From positions 3,047,883 through 3,111,882 of the forward strand of contig OX387183.1 of NCBI GenBank assembly GCA_947561395.2: a DNA stretch of 64,000 nucleotides, in the 5' to 3' direction. The position numbers and the translations under genes are program-made. Origin of the DNA: Buxus sempervirens. Lineage: Eukaryota > Streptophyta > Magnoliopsida > Buxales > Buxaceae. This document shows, piece after piece, positions 38,701-51,579 of this stretch (position 1 is its first letter; each line of letters begins with the position of its first letter). The notes under the pieces are model-generated. The model saw only the letters and a list, made by a program, of their open reading frames with translations, was not told the origin of the DNA and made no database searches.

Positions 38701-39545
38701 CATCAAATTTAATTATTTTTCTAAAAGTGATTCTATAATTTAATTATTTCTACAAAAGTGACCCTTTTATGTAATTCCCATTCATGATGTTATTTTACAA
38801 AAGTGGCCGTGCAGACTTTGGGTTATGTACGCACTACAAAAAATTCGGTTTTTTGCGGCGTTCATAAGAATGCCGCAAAATCTAAAATGAATGTCGCTAT
38901 AGCTATTTGCGACGAACATTGCGACGAACTTACTTTTGTCGCCAAAGGCCGTGTCGCAAATAATTTGCCGACATTTTTTGAGTTCGTCGCCAAAGTTGAA
39001 CATTTGCGGCATTCTATGAGTGTCGCTATGTTTGCCACTGTAAATGTAATTCAACAACACCTATATGAATGCCGCTATTTTTTTTTTTTAGCGACACACA
39101 TATGAACGCCGCAATTTGCTTAATTTAGTGACACACTTGTGAATGCCGCGATAAGTGTTATTTAACGACGAACAAATATACGACATTATAGATTTAAATT
39201 CTCTTTTTTTTTAAAAGAAATCATTTTCTAGCTTCCTTTGAACTTGTAATAATTAATTAACCAATAAATCCAATAAAACTCCAACCACCACAACAAAATA
39301 ATACATTCAACAAATTAAAACAAGCTTCTCAATTCTTCCAAATTAATGTTAATACAAATAACATTTTCATATTAACAAAGAAAATAGACAAAAAAATTAC
39401 AAGCTATATCCATGTTGCTGCTTTGCCTCCTTAAAGTGCCTGCAATATAATTATTTAAAAAGAACCACAAAAAGAAAGAATTGAGTTAAATTACAACCAA
39501 AATGACTAGATTTATAATCCTGAGACAAGAAGAAAAACATGATAC

Positions 39546-41268
39546 CTTCCATTGGAGGAGATTCCGATGCACAGCCATGTTTATCATCTCCACTTTTGTT
39601 TGGAATCGGATTTCATGGCCATGTGTACGTTCTTCCTTTAGTCTTTTAACTGCCACTATTGAACCATCAGTTAGGCGTCCCTTGTACACTTTACCAAATC
39701 CACCTCTACCTAGAATGTTTTTGTTGCTAAAATTATCTGTTGCAACTTGTAGTTCATGAAGAGAGAACTTTTGGAGTTGTCCCAGATGAATTTCAGGATC
39801 CTCTTTGGCTGCAAACAGATACAAGCAAATGAAAGTGCATCACATACAATATCTTCAGCTTAAATCCACAGTTCAGTTAAATGACTAACCAGGAACATCA
39901 AGAAAATATTCTCGTGGTTTTCTCTGCCGCCACCATGCAAACCCAATAGCAGAAGCCACAAACAGTAAAGCAGCACCAGCAGCCAACCTACCAGCAATTG
40001 CTTCAGTTGCACTATTTCCCCCTGTAATAACATTTAACGTACGTATTTCGTTTATGCATACACCCTGATACCCTTATGCATAACAGGAAATCTCAATCAT
40101 GTCCATCAGGTTAGAAATATTTCATCAATATGGGCAACCAGTATTCTGGAAAATGTCTTAAAACAAATACTAAATTTGCAATTAATTCAGTTCAATGCTG
40201 GGAATTAGTGAAACAGCAGCGGTGAATAGAAGTAGAAAAGATTTCATGTAAGGAGAAAATCAGGTTTGCATTTTGGGAATACGCGGTATGGTTAATGTTA
40301 GCTTGGTTTTCTGCTATTAAAGCGTTTAACAGGAATATCCTACACAAGTTTCATGGGGGACAATTACAGCTTGCTGTTGTCACATCCTTCTGCTTTGTAT
40401 ATCATGACTACCTAATTTTAGTTCTGTTAACCAGCTTTTACGTATTCAGTTCATATACATGGGGCTTGCCTCTCCTCCTTCATTACTGGGGAGTCTTGCA
40501 TCACTTATCAAAGTAAAATAAGGCAAGGAAAAAGAAGAAAAGAAATTAGCATCATAGATACCTGTACATGCACAACAAAACATAACAGGAACGAGGAAGA
40601 CACTGAAAAATCCAAGTCTTTTTCCTCACTGATGATAACTACACCTATTATAATCACTTCCACCAAAAATGATGATCTAGCAAATTTCTACATGCTGGAA
40701 TTTAAAGTAGCACAAAGCTACTCACAGGAACGGCAGAACAGAAATTATTGAGCAATAAGTAAAAACAATTTTTGAATAATTATTGAGCACTCACCTCTTC
40801 AAGGAGCTGGAGGTGGTGGGAAAAATGGAAAGGGTGGAGAAAATGGGCAGCGCTTCCCAGTCACGGGGCCACATAAACCCACGTTATTAGCAAAACTGCA
40901 AAATGAGAAATCACCAAATAGCAAAAATGCTAAATTAGAATTCCCCAAGAATACTAAAGTCACAAAATTTTAGCATGAGACCTGACGGGAGTGAATGGTG
41001 AAAAGGATCCGGTGTCGGGAACAGGTTCTGATAGATTGTTGTTTGATAGATCCCTGCATTCCACAATTGCTAATGAAATAAGTAAATTTCTTTGCTAAGC
41101 CATTTGATACCTCTATATTCTTAATATTATACTATAAAGGGAAGAGAAATGAAAGAGGATTTCAGTGTAACAAATATATGAAATCAACTTGATACTCACA
41201 AAACTTGCAGCGTTGTTACATTAGTAAGGACATAGGAATACCTCCCATCAGACTGTTGTTGTTAAGAC
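39546..41268 (-). pseudogene. SERK-family receptor kinase fragment captured with introns
   Basis: Five exons in SERK/BAK1 order: last LRR (about 41268-41199, LNNNSL...IPMSL), juxta-LRR (41054-40982, DLSNNNL...SFSPFTP), Ser-Pro-rich (40895-40795, FANNVGLCGPVTGK), transmembrane (40021-39890, AGAALLF...[12 protein letters not shown]) and start of kinase (39808-39546, [12 protein letters not shown] with the P-loop and VAVKRL with the ATP-binding Lys). Splice sites are largely kept and the last two exons join in frame. The LRR exon has a one-base frameshift, the Ser-Pro exon has an in-frame TGA just before its donor, and the catalytic half of the kinase is missing. Because introns are kept, capture was from genomic DNA, not mRNA. 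Same strand as the transposase genes. Confidence 0.93.
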
Positions 41269-41578
41269 AGCCATCCTTGCACAGAAATTCCAAGAGAAGA
41301 AAATTTTAAGTCTCAAATTAATTGGAATTAAAACAAATCAAAATAATCACATAAACATGCAGAAGGTATTTAGAATATGCTTAAGTATGGACAAGGTAGA
41401 ATATGCTTAAGTATCCAACATCTAGTTCTAAACAATTTGTTAAAGAATACTATTACTGCCCTCCAATAGTCTCAAAAAAAAACACAACTATTGAAGAAAC
41501 ATAGCCAACTGTTTTCCCTTCAAGTATAAGAAAAAAGGCACAAATCCTATATGAACAAGAATAATAAAAGGATAGTTC

Positions 41579-43233
41579 TCAAGCCCGCTGTTTCCCCTTG
41601 TTATTCAATCCTCCATGGAATTTCTGGTAAGAAAATTGGAGAATATATGTTAATAAAACAATAAATATTAAATCCTTTTCTTAGACTTTTACAATCAATT
41701 GCGAAGACAAATTACTTACCAATGTTCTCTCCATTTTGTCGATTCGATATAAAAGCAATGCCACAGTTTCGTTAATCGAGGTTATTTCTGTGTCCTTTGC
41801 TGCCATGGATTCATTAATGGAGGCTATTTCTACATCCTTTGCAGCCATTGATCCTTTCAGCAAGGCCATTTCTGCATCTTTGGCTTGAAGCTCTTCCTTT
41901 AATGATTTAACTGCATCCTGTAGTGCAATATCTGTATTTGCACTTCCTCGAGTTGTAGAATATCCCCACAAGGTGCTTGGAGTTGGGCCCAACCCATATC
42001 CACGTACTCGGCCACGCCTCTCTTCTGTTCCCATAACTTGGGAATAAACATCATTTCTCCCGATATTATCTTGAGATTCAATTTCAGGTTGCGATAACAA
42101 ATCTTCCATTAGCCTCTGCAAATGTTAATTCAAGTAAGTACCACTCAACACTCACTCTCCTATCTTGGAAACTTTAACTACATGTCTAAGCTGGTTTAGA
42201 TGGCTAACTTAAACACCAATTTTTTCGCAAAAACTTTTAGCCAAGAAGGCATACTTACAATTTTTTCGCCTACCCACTGATTTACAGGTTCTCCATTTTT
42301 ACGCTTATGTGTTTGAAGAAATACTTTTGACCGTGTAATGTTTGCTCCTGGATTCTTCTCCTCCTAGAATTCCAAAAAAAAAAAAGAAAACAAATAGTTA
42401 AAGGAACAAACAAATAACAACATATAAATTAAGTTCATGAGAAATTAAAAGAAACAAACTTTTATGGTCAATTTTACCAATTCATGCCAAACACGGGCAT
42501 AACTCTTCCGTCTGGATGTATGCAAAAGTTTTTGCATGGCTCGAACTTGTTTATTCTTTTCACATTTATCCTACAAAATTTTAAGCAACTTAGTAATCAT
42601 AATAATAATTCTTTCCATTTAAGTAACATATTTAATACCTTATGTTCTTCGTCTTCCCACCATTCAACAAGTTGTGGCCATTGATCAGGGACAACAGCAG
42701 GTGGTATGTTCTTCAACCTCTCATCATGTGTAGCGTATGGATCAAAATACTTACGCTTGCATCTACATTTCCACTCCCTCCACAACTTACTAACAGTTTT
42801 CATGACGTATGCCTTTCCTCGAATGTCGATATCAAAAAATTGCTAGCATATGAAAGATATTAGTTAAAAAAAAGCTAATGCCATACCAAACAGACTCAAT
42901 TCAGTATGCAATTCACAAAAGCATCAATATTTTACTTACTTTAACATCCGTCCAAATACTCTCCTTTAATTCAGAATCCATCTGCCACCATGTCCTTCTA
43001 TCCAATGGCAATTCCTCACCGCTCTTGCATTTAACTCCTAAATAAGAAGATAAAACCACAGCAGTCTTCCCTATTGGCACTCCATCCCTATTTAATATAA
43101 TAGGGGTCTTCTCTCCAGGTGCCATATGTTGCCACATCATCATTCGAGTACAACCCCTTCCCTTTTTCTTGGGAATAGGCATAGAGGTGCCTTCACTAGG
43201 GGGTAGCATCTCTGAACTCGAGGTTGAAGCCAT
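41579..43233 (-). CDS. TNPA / Transposase_24-like protein of the CACTA element
   Basis: Spliced model: exons about 43233-42940, 42842-42639, 42574-42474, 42364-42257, 42115-41717 and 41623-41579, with consistent GT-AG borders; exon edges 3 and 4 are approximate. The N-terminal part (MASTSSSEMLPPSEG, KKKGRGCTRMMMW) is followed by WWQMDSELKESIW and FFDIDIRGKAYVMKT ... LWREWKCRCKRKYF, the conserved core of plant Ptta/En-Spm (Transposase_24) proteins. The C-terminal exon is a predicted coiled coil with tandem SMAAKDVEIASINE-like units. Such proteins bind CACTA subterminal repeats. It lies directly downstream of TNP2 on the same strand and could be a second product of the same transcript. Confidence 0.8.
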
Positions 43234-43488
43234 AATACGATCTATTGCGAAAGAGAAAAAAAAGGAAACATTTGCATAGACAAATATGTAAACAAATGAA
43301 ACTAAAGAACTCATCCAATTCATATAACAAGTAAATGAGTAACAAGTAAAGGAAAAATAAAATCCAACAATATAAGTGAAGAAACAAAATCAAACAATTC
43401 AATTATTCATCAACAACTATTCCTGCTACACCTTCCCTCACCCAACTATCATTTTCATCACCCATGGAATTAAGTTGTTCATTATATG

Positions 43489-46123
43489 CTAAATTATCCC
43501 AAAATCTATTATCATGACTGTCTTCATCCCCATCAGACTTTCATCAACAATCCTCATAGGTCGTTGCAACTTGGTTTCAACACCAGGGAAGTATCGTGAG
43601 CAAAACGTGAGGCATTCTTCTGCTAAATATCCCTGGGCGATTGACGCTTCTGGATGTGCTCTATTGCGTACATATGATTTGAGGCTGTACAAAAACCTAA
43701 TATGGAAATATTTGGGAAAATTATAATCCATTAAAACACATAAATGAATTACTATTAATGCAAAGATGACACATACCTCTCGATAGGGTACATCCATCTA
43801 TAATGTACAGGTCCACCAAGTATCACCTCTGTTGCCAAATGAATGGGCAAGTGCACCATCACATCAAAAAATGCTGGTGGAAAAATTCTCTCCATATGAC
43901 AAAGTGTGACTGCAATTTTTTTCTGTAATTGTAACAAATCTTCCTCCTTGCACACTTTTGAACATACTTCACTAAAGAAATTGCTTACCTCTATCAACAC
44001 CGAACTAACACCTTTAGGCAATGCTCTCCTTATAGCAAGTGGAAGAAATTGCTGCATAATCACATGGCAATCATGGCTCTTCAATCCTGCTAGCTTACGC
44101 TCTTTCTGATCAAAACATCTTGCTATATTAGACGAATAACCATCAGGAACCTTTAAGCTTCTCATCACTTTACAAAATAGGTTTTTCTCGTGCTTGGACA
44201 TTGTGTAGCATGCAGGTGGGAGTATAAATTTTCCACTACCACTAACATTGACAGCATGCAATGGTTGTCTCAACCCCATCCATTCTAAATCCTTGCGAGC
44301 ATTTAAGGAATCCTTTGTTTTTTTATCAATGTTCAATAAAGTTCCAATCACATTATCACAAAAAAATTTTTCAATACGCATAACATCTAAGTTGTGCCTC
44401 AAAAGATTATGCTTCCAATATGGTAACTCAAAGAATATACTCCTCTTCTTCCAATTGTATGGCGAAGGATCTGTTATTTGTGATTTTAATCTTTTCCTTC
44501 CAAATACAAAGTTTATTCCTTCCAACTGTTCAAGCACTTCTACACCAGACATCATTATGGGAGGAGATCTCACCTCTACAGTGCCATCAAACCAATTCTT
44601 ATTTGTACGAAACTTGTGATCAAAAGGCAAGAACCGACGATGACCCATATAGCAAAACTTCCTACCATATTTTAGGTATTGGCTGCAAGTATCCTTATGG
44701 CAGGAAGGGCATGCAAGTCTACCTTTTGTGCTCCATCCTGACAAATCTGCATAACCTGGAAAATCATTGATGGTCCACAATAATGCTGCTCGCATCTGAA
44801 ATGTCTCTTTCCTAGAAGCATCATATGTTTCCACCCCAACTTCCCATAACTCTTTTAACTCTTGAATTAAAGGTTGCATGAACAAATCAATGTTGTTACC
44901 TGGTGCTTTGGGTCCTGGGATGAGTAAAGACAATATCATGTTTGACTGCTTCATACACACCCAAGGAGGCAAATTGTAAGGAATGATTATGACAGGCCAT
45001 GTACTGTGAGTACTAGCCCTATTTCCAAAGGGATTGAACCCATCACTTGCTAGCCCAAGCCTCACATTGCGAGGGTCTAAAGCAAAATCTGGGTTCTTGC
45101 AATCAAAGTCAATCCATGCTTTTGAATCAGCCGGATGCCTTAGAAAACCATCCTTTGTTCTTTGCTCATCATGCCATCTCATGTCTAAAGCTATCTTTGA
45201 TGACATGAATAATCTTTGGAGCCTTGACTTTAGTGGAAAATACCGTAGAACCTTAGCAGGTGTGGGTTTTTTACTTCCTTTTGAATGCATGCCTTTATTC
45301 TTCCATCTAGAAGTGCCACATTTTACACATGAATCAATAGTAGAAGACTCCTTCCAGTACAACATACAATCGTTAGGACATGCATCAATTTTCTCGTATT
45401 TGAGGCTCAACTCATCTATAAACTTTTTCACTTGATAAAAACTATCAGGCAACACTGATCCCTCAGGGAGAACTTCTCTTTGGAGTTCAAGTAACAAGGT
45501 GAACGATTTGTCACTCCAACCACCTAAGCACTTCAAATGGAATAATCGCAAAATATACGATAATTTGGTATGAGTTACACAACCTGGGTACAATTCTTGC
45601 TCGGCATCCCTCACAAATTTGGAAAATCTTTCAAAATCTTCACCTTGTGGTCTCCCTGATTCTAGCTCAGGCTCATCCATTCTATCATCCACATCAGAAT
45701 ATCCTAAAGCAGCCCGTAACATGTCACCCATCTCAGCCCTTTCCACGTGCACATTGCTATCACCTTCCATCACATTCTCAATGTTGGAATTTAATTGATT
45801 ACTAGACTCCCCTTGCTTGTACCATCTCATGTTACGATGGTCAAAACCATTACAAATCATATGATCCTCCATCGTAATTATATCTTGATAAAGTGCATTA
45901 TTGCACTTATGGCATGGACACCTCAACCTCCCCCTATTGGGTTTCTTGTGAGTAAATGCAAATATGACGAAATCCTTCACCAATTCCACATACTCAGGTG
46001 TAGTCCTTCAAATCAATCAAATTTTAAAATTATATCGATCATAATAGGACAATAATAGAAACACCTGAAATTAAGCATAATTTCTCGATCATACCTCTCC
46101 TCCTTTGTCCAATGCCTATCCAT
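43489..46123 (-). CDS. TNP2-like CACTA transposase, probably degenerate at the C terminus
   Basis: A short first exon (46123-46095, MDRHWTKEE) splices in frame to 46005-43776, then to 43696 onward via an ATTAG acceptor, restoring IERFLYSLKSYVRN. Domains in order: Transpos_assoc-like N terminus with CPCHKCNN; Transposase_21 core (residues about 250-600) including FFELPYWKHNLLRHNLDV; and DUF4218-like region (ACYTMSKHEKNLFC to GGPVHYRWMYPIER and HPEASIAQGYLAEECLTFCS). After MRIVDES the frame runs into non-family sequence and stops at 43489, while the +1 frame stays open to 43403 with an acidic tail, so a frameshift is likely. The DUF4216 region common in such proteins is not seen. The usual LDVMHVEKN motif reads LDVMRIEKF. 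Confidence 0.87.
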
Positions 46124-46473
46124 CACTTGAGATTAATATTTAAATTTTACTTTGCTGTTTGAGTTCTCCATTTTGAAAGAAAAAACAAATGCATAAAAAT
46201 AATCAAACAAGAAATATTAGAACAAATGCATAAAATTAATCAAACAAGAAAAAACAAATGTATCTAATAGAAAGCTCTTATCTTTTCTCTTGATCAAATA
46301 AGTTAAAACTAATAAACATCCACCTCAACCAAATTAAAAACACAACAGAATATAGAAAAGATGAATTTGACTTTACTTCCTAAAACCAATCATGCTCCTT
46401 TTAGATTTATTTTTTTACTGCTGAAAAATGAGATAGAAATAACAGCAAAATAAGTGAAATAACAGCAAAATAA

Positions 46474-46528
46474 GTGGGACAGAAAGTATTGTATACTTAT
46501 TTTGCATATTAATACTTTCTGTCCCACA
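46474..46528. repeat. Hairpin repeated inside the CACTA
   Basis: GTGGGACAGAAAGTATTG and its complement AATACTTTCTGTCCCAC form a stem with a loop of about 19 bases. One arm and the neighbouring GAGATAGAAATAACAGCAAA recur at 49230-49290, and AAAACCAATCATGCTCCTTT recurs at 46382 and 46560, indicating local rearrangement. Confidence 0.7.
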
Positions 46529-46529
46529 A

Positions 46530-47054
46530 GCCTAGATAGATTTATTTTGCTGTTATTCCTAAAACCAATCATGCTCCTTTTAGATTTATTTTAGATTTAT
46601 TTTTTTACTGCAGACAAATGAGGAGCTAGCAGTTCTATTTTGTGAGCTCTATTTCTGATAACTCAGTAAAACTGTTTAACCAATGGGTCCTTTCATAAAG
46701 ATTTCTCAGGCTGAAACACATCCAATTGGGTTTTAAAACTATTATAACCATCACCTATTTGCCATATTATCATGGACTTTCATCAAATGGTAACAGTTGG
46801 ATGGTTCAGAACTGTAAATTGGTCTTTTTCCTCTTATTGGTGGGTAGGAGATTGGAGGGGCTTGGGTGATGTGGTAGAGGTGGTGTGCAGCAGCCAGCAG
46901 TGCTGGGCAGTATAAAAGGAACTTGATATGTGCTGCATGTACCTAAGTGTCATTGGAACTGTGTCTAGTATATCAATCTTTTAATGATTCTGTGTATCAA
47001 TTTATAATTTATGTGACCAAGTAGCTGTGGTTGTATGCTTCACATACATTGCAG
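46530..47054. other. CACTA 5' region, no gene recognised
   Basis: Non-coding sequence between TNP2 exon 1 and the captured succinyl-CoA ligase fragment. It holds a TATAAAAGG-like word at 46912. Confidence 0.5.
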
Positions 47055-47770
47055 GTTTTCCAAACAACTGTAGTTGGCCTTGGGCAATCTACCTGTGTCG
47101 GTATAGGTGGGGATCCTTTTACTGGGACAAACTTTGTTGATTGTATGAAGAAGTTCATTGATGATCCTCAGACAGAAGGTATACTTTTCCTTCCCTAGCA
47201 ATTCTAATTTTAATCCAATAATTGTTATTTAGTTTTTAACTCCTTCCTCAGATGATCATACCAAAGTCAAATATTGTTTTGGCGTTGCAGGATTATGTCT
47301 ATTTGATGGATGTTAGTGCTACTAATTCAGATTACTTCAATGTCTCAGTTCATGATGACACAAATATGGGTTGCTTTTGTGCATAATTAATTTTTCATTT
47401 AATTTAGTGATGAATGTGTGTATTCATGTATCTTAGTTTTGAAAGTTTCATTTAGAGGTTCTAGCTACCTAGGCTTAGTGAACAAAATGGTTAAGAACTA
47501 AACATGTCTGTATGAAAATTATTAAGCAATCATTACTTGATCTACTCTGTACACATTTATGAACTTTTTTTTTTCTATTTTTTTGCATTGCTTCCTTTGT
47601 GTTGCATTCTGTTTGGTAAATTCAATGAGATGGAAAGATAGATTCATTTATGGTTAAAAAGAAATTATGAATGTGCATTATCTCATCAACATGTTATTCA
47701 CATTCCAAGTATCGTTCTTATAGGAGAGATAGGTGGGACTGCAGAAGAAGATGCTGCTGCCCTAATTAAG
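47055..47770 (+). pseudogene. Succinyl-CoA ligase alpha-subunit fragment captured by the CACTA
   Basis: Exon 47055-47178 translates as [20 protein letters not shown] followed by [15 protein letters not shown], and exon about 47711-47770 gives IVLIGEIGGTAEEDAAALIK. This is the contiguous nucleotide/CoA-binding region of the mitochondrial succinate-CoA ligase alpha subunit, with phase-matched exons. The first acceptor (TTGCAG) and both donors (GTATAC, GTAAGG) are kept; the second acceptor looks damaged (CCAAG). Only about 60 residues remain, so it is not an enzyme. Plus strand, antisense to the transposase genes. Confidence 0.9.
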
Positions 47771-50700
47771 GTAAGGAAGGTTTGGGAATATCAGTTAATT
47801 TAATTTATGCATTTACGTTATGGACACATGGCAGCATTCTGCTGCACATAGAAAGGACACGAACCTGCTTTTTGCATTATTTTTCCTATTATATTTTATT
47901 GGCCAAAAATAACCAAGGAGAATCCTAATGATATCATCTCTTCTCTTGCATTTCGAGGGAAAAATGTGAATGGTGTTCTGTGGAAAAGTTGATAGACTGG
48001 ATTTTGGAGACCTTAGTACTGGGAGTTGGCTGATTCTGTTCCATACTTGCCACTATGTGGTTGGCAGGTGTTGGTTACTTGTTCTTGAAATGTGTTATGT
48101 TTTTTGCTCTTATGTACTCTAGATACAAATGTAATTTCTAGTTGTCTGGATTTATTGATAGTTTTTTGTTTTTGACCATTAATTATGTTTACCTATTTTT
48201 TTTAATATTTTTATATGCTAAATCCTTCTTAAAGGAATGGTGTACTTTTAACTTTTGTTTTGCACAATTAGATCATATGAGTTTCCTTTATTTCCTTTAT
48301 TTTAGAAAGGCCTTTTTTGATCAATGTATGATTTCTGTTCGCCAAATTTTATGTGTCCTGATTAAAAAAAAATAATTCCCCCTTTTCCTTGGGGATGTAT
48401 CATCTACTGAAACTTATCATAGTTTGGCTCCTAATCAGTGATGCAAGATCAGCAAGATAGTTCTTTTCTAAAAGCTTTACAGCAGAATTACGGGAAGCCT
48501 CCTAATGAGAGTAAGCTGATGTTTTTCATTCTCCTGGTTTCAATTAGATGTAGAATAAATCCATTCATTTTGTAATATAATTAAGACTCCACAGCTTTTC
48601 ATTAATTTCTGGGTTTTTCAGCGTCAAGTTGCTCTTCAAATTTTTCTTTAGTGTTGTTTTTCTCAACTATGATGCCTTGTGAGGAATGAGTTTTTCTTTC
48701 TAGTGGATTTTATGTGGTCCTCAATCTACGGACTTCAGAATATTGGTACATTGGTATAGATATCCAATAAGTTCTAAAACTATGTGATCTAGTTATTACC
48801 AACTCCTTGTACTTGCACCACAGGAAATTTCTGGTCACAATATGGTTTTTATTAGCTGTTTCCGGATTTCCTATCGAGCATGGAGTGAAAGCAGTTATCT
48901 TGCAACTCTTATCTAGGTTACAAAACATTGGAATTGTTATCAGTATTTGCTCCCTTATATGCTTGTAATAATTTAAAAATATGATCCATTGTACTATAAT
49001 TATTTGACTTCCAAAAAATGTCAAGGATAAACTAATAAACAACATTTCACAAACCTCTTTGAAAAGACAAGGAAATTAAGCAACAAAAATCAAATAATGT
49101 CCGATCAGTTAAAAGATGGCAACCAGAGGAAGCAGAGATGGGGCAAGATGAGGTCGCCCTTTTGTGATCAATGGTTGTGTATAAGGTCCAGAATTCTGAT
49201 ACTTATTTCATACTCCTTTTAGCTCCTCATAAGTGGGACAGAAAGTATTAATATGGAAAAATGAGATAGAAATAACAGCAAAATAAACCATGGGTGTTAA
49301 GTGGGCAGGGTCTTCATGGAAAATAAAGTTTTTTGATGCCAAAGCTACCTTTTGGCCTCAGATATGAGCTGAATGCATAAAACTCACATTCTCTGAAGAA
49401 AATTCCTTTTTTGGCTTGCTTGTTCATTGAGTCATTTGTTTACTTTTCAGGTACTGGAGTTCTTCAATTTGCAGTCGGCCATATTTTCAGATTATTTCCC
49501 TATTGCTTCAATGTACAGATATATTTCTACCTGTTTGTGAATTGTTCTTGTGATATTTGTTTTATATGTGGATTAGATTGGTTTTCAATGTAACTGGCTT
49601 TCTTGTGATATTTTTTATTTTCGACTTCTTTTGAAATGATTGGGACATGGTTTCTGAGTTTCTTCTATTAAGGATAAATTGAGTGGAATTGTTGCTGTGT
49701 GCATTTTCCTTCTTGTATAGGTTTGAAGATTTGGCAGGTCATGTGTAATTAATAGAAAGTGTTCGGAACGTTTATTTGCTGTTGAAGTGATAGTCTAATC
49801 AGGCATATCCTTAAACCTGTTTTTGAGTTCTTTTTGTCTGAATTATAGGCTAAGACTGTTTGGGACTTGCTTAATTAAGCACTTAATTGGTCTTTCTATA
49901 TACATGCAGCTCTTGTTTTGTAACTTTAGCTTCATTAATCTTTCTATATATTTATAGAGATTACCTCCAAAAATAACAGGATATGAGATATTAAGATCTA
50001 TGCTAATACAAGGATAGCTGTTTTAAATCTATAGTATCATTGTAAAACCTTATTAAGGCAAACAGAATCACAGAAATATGCAAAGGCTCATATCTGAGGC
50101 CATTCTTATATATATATATACATCAGTTTGGTTTAGTCAGGTTTAGAAAAACATATTTAAGTTTTTTGTTTAGTCAAAAATGAACTTTCATAATTCAGAC
50201 CCCTAGAACTTCAGTTCAGATTAATTATATGAGCAAATCTTGTTTAAAATATGAATAATTACATGTTTAGTTTTTCACTAGGATTTACCTTCATTTTGGA
50301 TAGACTTTTGTTTAGTCAAATACTCTAAAGAAAATGACGCAGAAGGAACTATTAACCAGATAGGGAAAAAAAATGAGCCCAATCCACAAAAGCAAACTGT
50401 AAAAACCCCTTGATGCGGCAATTTTGACAAGCTTAATATGACAAATTGCTTATCAGCTTAAGCAATTTTGTAACAGAAAAATCTTTTCTAAAAAACAAGT
50501 AGCAAACAGTTCACACTCAAAAATCCTAGTTCACAGTATGACTAAACAAGGAACTTCATCATAGGAACAGAGTATGAAATGTCTACAGATATTCATGAAC
50601 AGACTGTATCAGAGAACAGCTCCAATCCACTCGAATGCAAACCTTCAAAAGAGAGAAAACTGCCATTCGATCTGAGAACTGGAATTGAAATAGAGGATTC

Positions 50701-51290
50701 ACAGTGCTAAAATATTTGGTTGTATACTTTGGGGGAAAATACATGATCGAAGACTGTAAGATCATCGATTCAAAGCAAATGCAAGGAAAAACAGATCCAA
50801 AAGGGGAAATGAGAATAATAGCAAGCTCCATATGAATCGAAACTGAAATCATGTGAATCGAAACTGAAATCATAAAGCTCTTAAATAACGAAAAGCTCTT
50901 AAATAACGAAATCAAAAAGCTCTTAAATAACGAAAATTTCAGACTAGGGCACCAACCGGTTTGAGGATGATATCAACTAGAAAGGAGATGCAAGATCAAG
51001 CCGCAATTCCATCTAATGCCTGAGCATGGCGATCAACGGCGCGTGAAGAGATCCCTAGTTCGTTCGTTGATTACCGTTAGAGGATAGTTGTCGGAGATTG
51101 GATGTAGATCCGCCGATGGACGGAGCTTCACCTGGTACCTTGCCCGGTGGCGGCTCTTGCAGAGTAGTGAGAGACAGAGAGAAATGAGGGAAGAAGAAGA
51201 ACGAGACAAAAATAATAGATAAAAGCCGGAAGCAAACCCCGCGCGGGGTTTAATTTCATGCTAGAGGTTTGCCGGCGTAGAGAAACACCA
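47771..51290. other. CACTA 5' arm, mostly unassigned
   Basis: AT-rich, intron-like DNA. A possible small exon lies at 48442-48510 on the plus strand (MQDQQDSSFLKALQQNYGKP, followed by GAGAGTAAGC), which could be a third captured fragment that I do not recognise. At about 51040-51200 the minus strand is GC-richer and CT-rich upstream, as expected for the promoter and leader of the TNP2 transcript. Confidence 0.4.
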
Positions 51291-51579
51291 CTAAAAATTC
51301 CTATTTGCGGCTAACTTAGGAGAACGTCGCAACTAATAGTTTTTAACCTCTATACAGTGGCGAACAAAAAAATATGTCGTTATATATTATTTATTGTAAC
51401 ATTCTTTTCTGTTTGCCGCAAAATTAATGTCGCGAAAAGTTTAATTTTTTGTAGTGACGTATATATAAAGTTGTACATCTCTCTTTTGACTCTCTTTTGG
51501 ATGTAATTTTACCATTTCCAAAAAAAAAAAAAGAAAAAAATTATCTTTTTCTTCTAAAAAATAAATAAATAACTAATTA

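Larger units (their letters stand above)
38832..51456 (-). mobile_element. 12.6-kb CACTA (En/Spm) transposon with captured host genes
   Basis: Ends are CACTACAAAAAATTCGG and AATTTTTTGTAGTG, with a perfect 3-bp TSD, ACG (38829-38831 and 51457-51459). Subterminal repeats based on TTGCGGC/TTGCGACG/GCCGCAA lie at 38850-39190 and 51290-51440. Two transposase-type genes are on the minus strand (TNP2-like 43489-46123, TNPA/Transposase_24-like 41579-43233). Between the genes and the ends lie host-derived fragments: SERK (39546-41268) and succinyl-CoA ligase alpha (47055-47770). The transposase gene has signs of decay, so the element may now need help to move. Confidence 0.95.
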
